The position numbers were made by a program, and so were the translations under genes. Under the pieces are notes generated by a model. That model did no database searches. It was not told the origin of the DNA and saw nothing but the letters and a program-made list of their open reading frames with translations. From Apostichopus japonicus (lineage: Eukaryota; Echinodermata; Holothuroidea; Aspidochirotida; Stichopodidae), in NCBI RefSeq assembly GCF_037975245.1, contig NC_092573.1, positions 2,170,501 to 2,234,500 on the forward strand: a DNA stretch of 64,000 nucleotides. The letters are read 5' to 3'. Shown here piece after piece: positions 37,653 to 49,134 of this stretch. Numbering within the stretch: position 1 is the first letter of the stretch; the number at the start of each line of letters is the position of its first letter.

Positions 37653-40600
37653 ACATAGCAGGCTTGCTGGGAACTTGTACGCTTCATGCTTTTTTGACGA
37701 GATGATATATTGGTGCACAAATTATGTTCTGATACATTAATGACACGTAAATTCACTCGATGTCCATTAATCTAGGCATGAACATGTGTTGGGATTACCA
37801 CTTCTTACTATTCTTGAGGATGGAGAAGGATCGGCGAGTGGCGGGGTTAGGGGGTGGTGGGGTGGGAATGGGATGAGGGTATTATGGATCGTAACATGGA
37901 TTAACACTATTTATCAATGCTTTGATTTATTTTTCAGGAGGAAGTGTGCGGATGACCAGAGTTATGTTGATTCGGTATTGAAGTTTGTGTTGCCAAAGGA
38001 GGAGGAGGAGGAGGAGTTTTAGAGCGGTTAAAATACAATAATATTCAAGTTAATAAGCAAGTATGTAATGATTTCATTCGTTTCTGATTATTTAATTTCA
38101 CATACACTTTGTTTACCTAAGTATTTTATGACAAATTATGACATTTTTTGATTTTAATATATCAAAATGATCAGTTCCTGCGTCATTATTTTCGAATCAA
38201 ACTTTCAGCTGCATTGCTATTGGAAAGTCTCAAATAAATATTGTAACATCTCAAACAGCTGCTGTTGGGTATCGTAGCATGCATCTGTTTGTGATATGTA
38301 CCACGCAAAGGTTACGGTAAGCAATTAAACATTCTAAAGGGACAAAATCATTGTTTTAATGGAATATTCCGATGGAAAACTTATCTTTAACAGTGAAAAC
38401 AATTCCACAATTAACTTCACTTGAAAATCTGAACTCAATTTGTTTTGTTTTACTCGAGGTACATTATGGTTGATTGAATGTATAACGGATTAAGTTCTGT
38501 AAACCCTTCATTACTCCATGAAGTGGTTCTCAGTGTATGGTCTGTGATATCATCATGGCACATGTTCTTTAACTGCTTGATTTTACTATTGTAACCTTCT
38601 TGTTGTTTTATCCTTGGAATGTGGTACATTTGTAACGTTACCTGCACTGTTAATTTTGTTCTCTGTTTTATGAATTTCAAAATTTTGCAGACATTGTATT
38701 TTTCTCTGTGAATAAATGATTCAAATATTATAGAAAATAAAGACACCATCAGCTCCATTGCCATAATGACATCATCTACTGTTGCCAGATGCATTAATAA
38801 AAAATATCAGAAAATTTGAGAGGTCCTGTATATGTTTTTCGCGCCACACAAAATGGTATGATGATGAAGTGGTTTTGACCTAAACATATGCAGAAAACCT
38901 TCAATAATTATGTTACGCATTCAACTTCAACCCCCGGCATATCCCTTTAAGTGAGACGAAGTTGTTGACATCTTCTTCATTCCTGATTACTACTTTAAGT
39001 TTTTTTCTAAGCTACCAAGGGATATATTGGTTATCATCTCATCAATGGCATTCTTGAAAATCTAGGATGGCGGAAAGAGACCAATATCCTCTTTTCATTA
39101 TCCTATTCACAAGGGCCAACCTTTCGTTGTCATGTGACCAGAGACGTTGAGAGGCAGCTCATACATCAGGAGACAATTATTTCACCGGACTCTTCCCGTC
39201 TCACTTTTTCTGAATTATTTTTCGAAAAAAATGAGGATATGCTATATTCTTGATCCCATATTTGTCCCGCCTCAAACATATGTTCTCGTATCCCATCATA
39301 CAGTGGTGGATTCAAGAGGGTGTGGGGGGGGGATGGGGTGCAAGTATATCCGCACTGGTGGCTCATAGATTTATTACGGTCACGATCTGGTGGATAGTAA
39401 TACCGTCACTAAAAATTTAAATACGAACTGATCCTAAATTATTTAAATGTTAATATTCTGGTTCATCGTGCTTCTGTCGATCATTGTTCAACCATTTAAA
39501 CTTCATAATTTAGGTTGACATATATTATGACCTATTTATAATATTTTGGAGGGGTACCGGTCGTGTCTTAACTGGGGCATATGTAACCAATTTGTAATGG
39601 TTGATCAATTTGCATTAATTGATTATATTTTCTATTTTTAATTTTGCTTGTATAATTTAGACAAATACGTACCAAAAAATAGGATGACACAAAAGCTGTA
39701 TTAATTATATATAGTTTATCAGTTTTTACCCGTTGATTTTCGTAACTGAATGAATACATTTCCTCTCCAAATTTTCTCTTTCCTGTTGAAATTGAATATT
39801 GTGACAGATTAATTCCTTTTAGACACACGATTTTACATAAGTTATATTAAACTGATAAATAAAGAGGCTCTTCAGTGACATGTTAAGGGTATTTTATTTC
39901 ATGTTGATATGCTAATTTTAGCTTTGATTTATTTTGATGATTTTAATTTTTGATTTAATTGGGACAGTGTCAAGAATATTAACCTTAAATTAGGACATCC
40001 TTGTCACGAAATATATTTCCTTCTTATTATAGCATTCTCCGTGATTTCAATGAAGCCATCGCAGGTGAAACTATAATATTAAACCTGTCTGTATAACATC
40101 AGTTTATAAGTACTATATACAGTAGGATTTATTGTAACAGTTTGTCCGCCGGTGGGAGTGGGGTAGGGTGGGGTGGAGGACCGAACCCCCTTTAGTACTC
40201 AGGGGAAGATGCTAAAGCTTCCCCAGAGGTATACTTGTGGCGTCCCCGGACTGGGTGGCAAGAATTGAGGACGGAGAACTCTGGAAAGCTTATAATACTT
40301 GACTTCCTTTTGTAACAACAAATCTGATTTTTCAATTAATCAATTGAAGCAGCTTTTATGTTAGTTAGACATTTTCTGTACACTTTAATGGACGTACATG
40401 GAAGCTGCCAATATTAAGATTAAAATCACTCAAACCTTCAAAAGTTTAATGCCTGTTTTTTTTTTTAATCAAATTAAAGATGAATTATTCGAGTCTGAAT
40501 AGTTTCACTTTTACATAAAGTATGAATCAAATACAAATATTGTATCGACTATTTCTCCTCACCAGCCCCCCCCCCCCATAGTTTAAAAATTGACAACGGA

Positions 40601-40876
40601 AAACTGATGAGAAATAATAAACTAAATTTGGAAAATAACAAAGAAAATATCAAATGTAGCACATGAATATCCTATACATTTTCAAAAATTACTTTGATGT
40701 CTAAAAACTAAAATAGAAATTAGGTCATAGCTTTTTTTTGGGGGGGGGAAGAAGAACGTGAATATCCTAAATTTGTATAAGATGTTATATTTTTATATTA
40801 CATAGCAGGAAATTCAAACCAATTTAATGAAAATCGATTAGAGATGTCAAAGTTAACATTTGCCTCTGACCTCAAA

Positions 40877-41058
40877 TGAATAAGGGGTTAATCAACGGTC
40901 TAGCGTGCGTTACTCACAGGATTAATGCACGATCGGGGGATAATGCAAGCGAAGCACGAGGGCGGAGCCCGAGTGCATCCAGCGATAGCATTAACATCCG
41001 GAGTGCATTAATCATGTGAGTAACGCACGCTAGACCGTTGATTAACCCCGTTCATTCA
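40877..41058. repeat. Long inverted repeat (fold-back element)
   Basis: Arms of about 54 bp at 40877-40930 and 41003-41058 pair nearly perfectly. Each holds GGTTAATCAACGGTCTAGCG and TGCGTTACTCACA; the spacer is about 72 bp and contains GAAGCACGAGGGCGGAGCCC. A shorter relative, ACCGTGCGTTACTCACAGGA, lies at 41152-41171. Probably a MITE or a part of one; target duplications are not evident. Confidence 0.85.
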
Positions 41059-42736
41059 TACACTACCATTTGTGTGGGGGGAAAATCATAAAACAAAACA
41101 TTTTTGGTTACATATAACCAAAGATTTATTAAAGTGATGCCCCGTAATTTTACCGTGCGTTACTCACAGGATTAACCACGGTCAGCTGACCTGAATGGAC
41201 CAATAGGATTTAGGAATCTTTACTAAGTATGAATGAAGGAAAGTTTATAAATGAAGCGTGATATATTATACAGGAGAGAGCTGTAAAACAAAAGAGTTGA
41301 TTCTGTGTTTATTTCATTACTCGTTCTTTGTTTGTATTTTGATTGCGTGCTTGCTTGCTTGCTTATTTGCTTGTTTATGTATTGTCTCTAATAATATGAC
41401 TTGTCTCTAATAATATCTCTTCTAATATGACAAGTTTCACCACCATGAGAATCAGACGACAGTGAAAAGTGAAGCATCTAATATGCTAGAATTCTTCACG
41501 GTTAAAGATAGAAAAAGAAATACAAAGAAAAAATACAAAGGATAAAATTACCTTTCAATCTTTCAATTTTTATTATATAATTTCTATATGTTTCATCGAA
41601 ATTTTTATTTCGTTATAAGTATATATATATATATATATCTATTATATGAACTCTGGCATGTCTTTGTAAGCTTTTTCGAGCCCTTTTCATCTGTTTTGAT
41701 GTTTAGAAATAAATGATTTGTAGGTTATATGAATATAGAATAAACTTTACCTTTACTTAGAATATTTGTGATCAACTTTTGTATCAATTATGCGACTTAA
41801 AATTACTTATCGACTATCTTATGAAGAAATGCTTCTTAAACGTATATATATCTAAACATAATTACATTGGGCTCGTGTTTTTCATATTAGAAATGCTTGT
41901 CTCAACTGATTAAATCCCTCCCAAACTTTTAAGGAATGTTTCTTTACCGTACACGTCATACAAAATGATTTGTTTTTTTGGTGCGGTATTTCATACAACC
42001 CCCCCCCCCCCCACCCATCTCCATCGTATCGTGTTCAGGTATATTATAATGGCGCTAACAATTTTGCACTCCCTACGAAATTAATTTGCACACGGTACGA
42101 ACAAGGCACATAAATGACTATAAATAGACTGATAGTATTATTGAATATGCATAACCAACTTCCTATAGTAGTGGTCATTATCTTCCTGTACAGGGGCTTG
42201 GAAAGAAGGCTACATCTGGTGTTAAGTGGACAAATCACAAAAAGCATCCTCAGATTTCAGAATTTGATTTTTTTTTAGCAATTACAGAGCATCTTTTTAC
42301 AATTTATTTCTTATAATCATGTAATAATAATAAAAATATTTTTTCTTACCTAAATACCTAAGATGAGATTGCATGTATAACCTACTAGAAATCTCAGAGA
42401 GCGTCGTAAACATTCACGATATGCTCGGTTCTATCGCATCTGTGGCAACATTTCTCTTTTTGCTAATAGAAAACAACACTAATTGACATTTGCATTTCGA
42501 GACGAGAATGCCTGTTGAATTATTCAAGATACGCCACTTTTCTTTCGAAATTGAAGATTATAACTTTATGATAACGAAGAATGAGTTGATCTAATTAGCT
42601 TATTAAACTTGCCCTGTAAGCAAACACAAATATTAAAACATCAATCGAAGTCTCTATATATTTTAATGTATCTTATTTGAGATGTAACTGAATGGTATAC
42701 TCGGTAAGGTATTTCTTCGCCAATGCTGAGAGGACG

Positions 42737-45700
42737 CTATTTCCTCTTCATGACTATTAAGGCAACAACACCTACTGCAGCGGCCACGACGATAATGCCT
42801 GCCCCAACAAATGTAAATATTAAAACTTTATTCCTCGATCCGTGTTGATAAGTGTATGCGATGTTATTACCAAGTACATTCGATCCACCTGCTGGACCGG
42901 AACCGGGAGGTCCACCACCAACAATGTTTATTCTCGGACTTCCTGCGTTCGTGTTTGTTCCCCCTCCACCTCCTCCACCAGTCCCTCCAGGTGACCCATT
43001 CACAGGAGGCCTCGCCACCGGCCCATTTCCTGTACCAGGGTTTCCACCGGTAGGCCCACCTGCGTTTGTACCAGCCGTACCGCCACCGATATTGATTCCT
43101 GGTTCCGATGGCACACCCGCGTTACCTCTTGATCCAGTTCCACCTTGACTTCCTCCATTACCTCCTGCAGGATTAGCAGGTACGCCTCTGCCATTGTTAC
43201 CAGCACCACCATTACCAGGATTAAATGGTGTACCGGCAGCTGCGCCACCTGTCCCTCCTCCTGAAGAGCCGGGACCAGCTCGATTTCCTGAGCCACCGTT
43301 TCCTGAGGTGCCACGATTGCCACCAGAAGCTCCGTTGCCACCTGTGCCTTGTGATGTGCCGGTTCCACCAGCAGTGCCTCTACCTCCCGTGCCACCTGAA
43401 CCGCCACGACTTCCAGGCCCTCCTGAACCCGGAACTGCTCCGTTTGCCGTACCCTGTCCACCTCTTCCACCGGCGCCACCATTTCCCCCAGATGTTCCTG
43501 AACCTCCCGAATACCTTGGATTGCCATTTCCTCCCTGACCTCCCGATCCGCCTGAGCCAGACGAACCTGATGTTCCAGCACCAGGGTTTCTTCCAGTTCC
43601 ACCTGAACCTCCATTACCGCCAGATGAACCTGGTGTTCCAGCACCAGGGTTTCTTCCAGTTCCACCCGAACCGCCATTACCGCCAGATGAACCTGGTGTT
43701 CCAACACCAGGGTTTCTTCCAGTTCCACCCGAACCTCCATTACCAGCACCAGGGAATCTTCCCGCTCCACCCGAACCTCCATTACTGCCAGATGAACCTG
43801 GTATTCCAGCATTGGGGTTGCCTCTCGATCCACCATTTCTGTCAGAGGTTCTAGGCTGATCACCTCCACTTGGATAACCATTTACAGTTGGCCATCGAGA
43901 ACCACCCGTATTTGATTCTTTCTCTGAGTCAGAACTTGAAGAATGACTCGAATCCCCTTGGCCCTCATGGCGGGTTGTTGGGTCATAGTGATGGACCTGA
44001 CTTGTATCCACATCCCTTCGCCATGTTGCAGCATCTGCCCAGATGAATGACACCGCTACAATGCAAAGAGGAATACATGTTTACAAACTGTATGTTGTTT
44101 ACGAGTTGCGAACATATCATTATTTCGTGGAATGGGTATATTAGAAAAAGAAACGTTTGCACAGAGGAACTTTTGTACCGTTCTTTGGGCACAAAACTAT
44201 ATCTTGGCTGGTAAATTTGATTCCTGACTTTTAGAGCAACACGCGATTATTACCGATATCAATTCGTTTCTCCTAAAATTCGTATACATTGTTGCTGCAT
44301 AGTTGGGCATCCATGTTTTCAAACATGAATTGTAATTAACGATACATTCTTTGATGATGAGTTTCTCTCATTATGTTAATTCATCATCAGAATCGATATA
44401 CTTGAGGTGGTTGGTTTCATGTGACGTCATAGATCAAGGCCAAAAGTCAGAATGAAAACATGTCACATGTCCAGCTCTGTCGATTTACTCATATGTACAT
44501 CGAAGAAACGTCACTATAAATCAAATTTCAGGGAAGGACTTGCTTTACACAAACCCTTTTTTTATTCAAACCTATCACATAGAGCAAAATGTACAAATTA
44601 TACACTTGCGCATCGATCTCTACTCTCCTTCTCGCATGTACCTGAAGTAAGTGGGTAAGGGATGAGGATGGGGATAGGAACAGAAAAGGGATCTTAATTC
44701 CCAATATATTATAAAATAAAAAGTTAGCCCTAGCAACTAGCTCACAAACCTCACGTTTTCCAAATAATACTCATACATACTCTTGTTTTCGTTTCAACTT
44801 TTTTTTCTCAGTTACGTAATATGCAATTTTTTCCATTCAATGACTTGGTGGTCCTAACCGACATGAGTAAATGTCTCTGGAGTACCAATATTCTAAAAAA
44901 GCCAGCTGCTATATGGTGCGGTCGTAAAATGACCAGCGTGAAGCTTCCCGTCTAAATTACCTTTAATATTTCAATTCCTGTCTAAGCTGACTTCCAGCGT
45001 TTAAGATAAGAATTTGGCTTCGAGTTAAACAGTTTCTTGCTTGATTCATAACGTAGACATTGTGTGTCTGCGATAACGTTACCCTTGAAGCATTTAAGTT
45101 AAAATATCAGACTAAAATATAAGTTTGTTTGTTTGTTGTTGTTTTTTATGTTCAATAATAATTTTATGTTGAAAGTTTCTTTTGAAAGTCGTTTAAGGAT
45201 GATAAAAGTAAATGTTGATATACTACAGACAGTTAAAAGACACACTGCTGTCAGTTCCAGTTGCATTTTTAATCCACTATTCATTCTTACCATGTGATAT
45301 TATATTCTGTGTCGTGCGCAAGTGAGGGGGTTAGGGCTGGGTGATGGTCAATATGATTAAATTAAGCATATTGAAGCAAAGCATATTTAAATTTGAGTAT
45401 GACATGACTATGACTGTTTGGTAACAATCAGAAAGAATTGCTAGAGTCTCCACTATTGCGTCCCAAATTCCAATGCAAATCGTAAACATTAAGGGGTCTA
45501 GCGTAGTCTATGCGATCCCCAAGGGTGTGCCCCCCCCCCACCCACCCTCAAACCCAATTTGTGTAAAACCCCAATAATGCCCCTCTTCATATAAAACAGA
45601 AATGCATCTTTGGTAATAAAAACTACCCATTGGTTGAAAAACTGTCACACATTGTAATTTGTGGTACAGAATGTAGAGACGATCAATTTTGTGCGGCATA

Positions 45701-47124
45701 CTTAGAATCCAGGATTCATTCAATTTTGGCACTGTTTCAGATCCCCCCCCCCCCGCCCCCATTCTGAGGTTCCTATAGCCTATCATGTAGACTACCATAG
45801 ACTCTCAGGTTTTCAGAGGTGTCTGTGCATCAACTCATATATGTTTAAGAGTTTTCTAAATACAGCCTAGGGTATCCTCTTTGAGGGGGGGGGGGGGATG
45901 ATGCATTACTAATAGGTGGGATTTTCAGACGAGGCTTAAATATACGCAATAAAAGAAATTAACACTTAGAAATCTGTTTTTATTTATTTTTGGTCTTTTA
46001 CAAGAGGTGAAAGTAATGTACACGTGAATTGCAGTAGAATACCGACGTAATGACATTTCAATTTGTTAAAATTCGACTATTGGGGATTTTTTTTTTCTTC
46101 GAAGGCGCGGGTGAGGTCGATCAATGCTCTTTTGCTTTAATTGAAACGACATGAAATGTGTCAGTTATTTGTGGAACATATGCCATCTCACAATACAAAT
46201 TTTCTGGTGCAATTATTTCAGTCAATATTGATTAATTATCTTGCTTCAAACTATAAGTATGTTTTGAAAGTGTTTTGTTATCATTCAGGTTATTAATTAA
46301 AAGTAACAAAATATTATTGATTTAAACCCCATAAAGAAAAAAACCCTACTAATTACGAGTTATGCAAACCAGAAGTAAATAGGGATTTGCTTAAAATAGA
46401 AATTAGGACAAAACTGTGATTTCTGAATTTAGTCATGAAATGTTGTGAAGAGTGCTTTCAATGATGTTATTAGGGGTGACGTCATATGACATAAGGTGTG
46501 CGCTACAGGAGGGGATTAACATCTCGCGTTATGAACAACCAAGGGAAGTTATCTGACAAATATAAATGATCTACTGATCCTTTCTTGACTAATAATTGAC
46601 AGATTATTAGCAACAACAAAAATTAACCTCTGCCGTGAAATAATCTTGGGAACATGACTTTAATTGAGAAGGGATCAAAAATGTCCTGGATTTCAACTAT
46701 TTTGTTGTTGTTGTTGTTTTTATCACTGTCATTCGCCGGTTGTGATAACATTTCATTGATTTGATTGTGGATGGACTGAAGAAGACGAGCTAAAAAACCA
46801 GGATAGCAAATTACACACTCTAATTAGTGGCAACATAATCGTCGTTTCTTAGTAGTATCATAGTATATAGCGAACACTGAAATGAAATGATAGTATAGGC
46901 CTATACTGAAGAAAGGTATATATTAGGCCAACACAATAGCTCTTCTTTACGTACAGCTCGTGAACCTCTAAAGGTACGTCTTACAGACTAAAATGCTGTG
47001 GTTACTGAATTATATCGTAATTTCGAATCGTAACACGTTACTGTTGTCCTTTACTCTTAGCCAACGTGACAAAACTTAACTTACCAATTGTGGCAACGAA
47101 AACCCATCCAAGGATCCCCTTCAT
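42737..47124 (-). CDS. Two-exon Gly-rich type I membrane protein, cluster member 3 (452 aa)
   Basis: Exon 1 is 47085-47124 (40 bp) and exon 2 is 42737-44055, with donor GTAAGT, acceptor TTTGCATTGTAG and a 3029-bp phase-1 intron. The N-terminus MKGILGWVFVATIAVSFIWA is a signal peptide. A short charged segment (SSHSSSSDSEKES) leads into about 330 residues dominated by Gly with Ser, Asn, Thr and Pro. At about residues 105-185 this is organised as tandem 21-residue units of the type GGSGGTGRNPGAGTPGSSGG. The last 27 or so residues form a hydrophobic helix (VLIFTFVGAGIIVVAAAVGV) and the tail MKRK. Repetitive Gly/Pro/Asn chains are reminiscent of elastomeric, adhesive or biomineral-matrix proteins; no lectin or other folded domain is present. 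Long open frames on the opposite strand are caused by the codon bias of Gly-rich sequence. Confidence 0.83.
43550..43805. repeat. 63-bp coding tandem repeats within cluster member 3
   Basis: About four units, each holding CCAGGGTTTCTTCCAGTTCC and CCGCCAGATGAACC or a close variant. The 63-bp period preserves the reading frame and encodes the 21-residue Gly-rich units. High nucleotide identity suggests recent expansion and likely length polymorphism. Confidence 0.88.
44056..47084. other. Intron of cluster member 3, no nested gene recognised
   Basis: Contains poly-C/poly-G runs near 45530, 45745 and 45885-45898 and an A/T-rich remainder. The frames in it are short and unsupported. Confidence 0.35.
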
Positions 47125-47245
47125 GTTAGGCTATAGGAAGCGGAGAAGTATAGATGAACAGTCAGTGGTTGTGGTAGTTAGGATTATGCTTTCATTTAGT
47201 TCGAAGGTATTGTAGTTTCGTTGTCATAAACATTTTTAGGATGCT
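47125..47245 (-). promoter_or_regulatory. Putative core promoter and 5' UTR of cluster member 3
   Basis: A minus-strand TAAAAAT lies at 47232-47238, about 110 bp before the start codon; an Ets-type word CGGAAGTAAAGG lies further upstream near 47255-47265. Weak on its own, but the spacing agrees with the other cluster genes. Confidence 0.28.
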
Positions 47246-48555
47246 GTCCGAGGCCTTTACTTCCGATTGTCTTAAAATAAATGTCGGTAAGCCGCCTGGT
47301 GTTTGGCGTTGACAATCTCCTAATTATTAATTTCCCTCCTGAGTCAGTGGACGGGCTGGGTATTCTGCTCAGTGTGCTGAAAGACAAAGCCTATTCTAGG
47401 ACAAAATCATAATCGATATGTAATATTTACCTTCGATCAAATACTGTTGTTCCCTGTCATAGGAGTAGCATGGTGTAGCCATATAGCCCGGAACAGCTAT
47501 ACACAGAAACAAGAGTTCGCACCGCAGCCTAGTTACGCCATGCATGAGAATTATGTAGTGCTAAATGAGACAGTCATATCCAATATTGTTCTTAAATACT
47601 AACCAATATTCAGCAATTTAGTAAAATCAGTATTCTTGTCTCTCTCTCTCTGTCACCCCCACCCTCCCCACCCCCACCCTTAAACCCTGCGCAACAAAAT
47701 GGAAGTTTGGTGACACATTGTGATATATTTCAAGAGGGTTCTTTCTCCGATTAGGCATCACCAATGCACTATGAAATAGGATAATTATACCGGGGCCCTT
47801 TCCTATATGGAAATCTCCAGTTTTGACCCCATTTTTTAAATTTTCATTTGTTTCCTTTAACCATATTCAGGAGTGTTAAACTAGAAAACCGAATAACATC
47901 CGCCTATTTCAAATTGGGATGCGGAAATCATTATTCTTTAAGAGGGCTTACAAGTTTGTCAATCTTCTGACCTTAATTTTGATTCAAAGAATTAAGGTTG
48001 TTTAATTGATCTGTTCAGAAAACGGACCTTTTTCTGTTGTAACACGTACCGTAACCCTAGTATCGCCATTTTAGAGGGAGTATTTACAGTTATATCACGA
48101 TGTTGAAAAAGGTTGGCGAATTGTAATACTATGAATATTCAGTAAGGGACAATTTTGAATATACTGTACTGTCATGGCCTGCTTCAAAGCTTTAGTATTG
48201 TCAGTACGAGCAGTATGAATATGTTTCATATCAGATCAAGGTTAGGAACTGTTTGTACTGTCAATACCACTGCTTTGAAGCATGATATTGGAGAACAGTT
48301 TAGAGAGGTATTAGCATTAGGAAATTATCCCCACTGGCTGCTGATAGACTTTCTAGAAGGAGGGGCGGTGTAGGGGGCGTTTTGTATGTTTTCATCGATC
48401 ATCATCGTGTGCATGCTAAAGATTATATGTTAAACTTCTCCGATATTTAGAAGAAAACTTAGAAGGATTTGAGTTGCAATTCACGTTGGTGAAATGGACG
48501 CAGACATTATGCTGGAAAGTACTATGTTCAAATAAATATTGTTATAACTCAAAAT
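47246..48555. other. Intergenic, no gene recognised
   Basis: A pyrimidine-rich tract with CT and CCCCACC words lies at 47640-47685. No supported exon. Confidence 0.35.
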
Positions 48556-49134
48556 CTGATCCGTCAGACAATGTTATGGACATATGAAAGTACCATGATG
48601 GTCTAAACCATCAGATATTGTATTGAGGAAAGAACATTATGTAACCGTCAGATAATGTATCGTGGATAGAACATTATGTAACCGTCAGAAAATGTATCGT
48701 GGGTAGGACATTATGTAACCGTCAGATAATGTATCGTGGGTAGGACATTATGTAACGGTCAGGTAATGTATCGAGGATAGAACATTATGTAACCGTCAGA
48801 TAATGTATCGTGGATAGAACATTATGTAACCGTCAGATAATCGTGGATAGAACATTATGTAACCGTCAGATAATGTATTGTGGGTAGAATATTATGGAGC
48901 AGTCAGATAATGTATCGTGGATAGAACATTATGTAACCGTCAGATAATGTATCGTGGGTAGGACATTATGTAGCCGTCAGATAATGTTTTGAAGACAGGA
49001 CATTATGTTATCGTCAGATGATGTATCGTGGGTAGAACATTATGTAACCGTCAGATAATGTATCGTGGGTAGGACATTATGTAATCGTCAGATAATGTAT
49101 CGTGGGTAGGACATTATGTAGCCGTCAGATAATG
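48556..49134. repeat. Minisatellite with a 37-bp unit, about 15 copies
   Basis: The unit consists of GTCAGATAATGTATCGTGGG followed by TAGGACATTATGTAACC. ATAATGT and ACATTAT within each unit can pair as a 7-bp stem. Copies vary at a few fixed positions (GGGTAGGA versus GGATAGAA), and one lacks GTAT. The array ends abruptly at 49134. Confidence 0.93.

Larger units (their letters stand above)
36866..42736. other. Intergenic between cluster members 2 and 3
   Basis: No supported gene. Contains a long (TA)n tract (37531-37652), a fold-back sequence at 40877-41058, and an exon-like plus-strand segment at about 37933-38022. A 114-codon minus-strand frame (38450-38794) starts with ATG but has no signal peptide, family motif or splice support, so I leave it out. 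Several poly-C/poly-G runs occur (about 40564-40577, 40737-40748, 41999-42012). Confidence 0.4.

Noticed and set aside
37933-38022. Chemokine-like reading of the CADDQSYVDSVLKF segment
   Set aside because: The likeness is to one short C-terminal word only, with no other cysteines or exons.
38450-38794. 114-codon minus-strand frame starting with ATG
   Set aside because: No recognised motif, signal peptide or splice context. A frame of this length is expected by chance in 64 kb of AT-rich DNA.
43000-43881. 293-codon minus frame and 114-209-codon plus frames overlapping cluster member 3
   Set aside because: They are alternative-frame shadows of the Gly-rich exon, which has a splice-supported signal peptide and a membrane helix.
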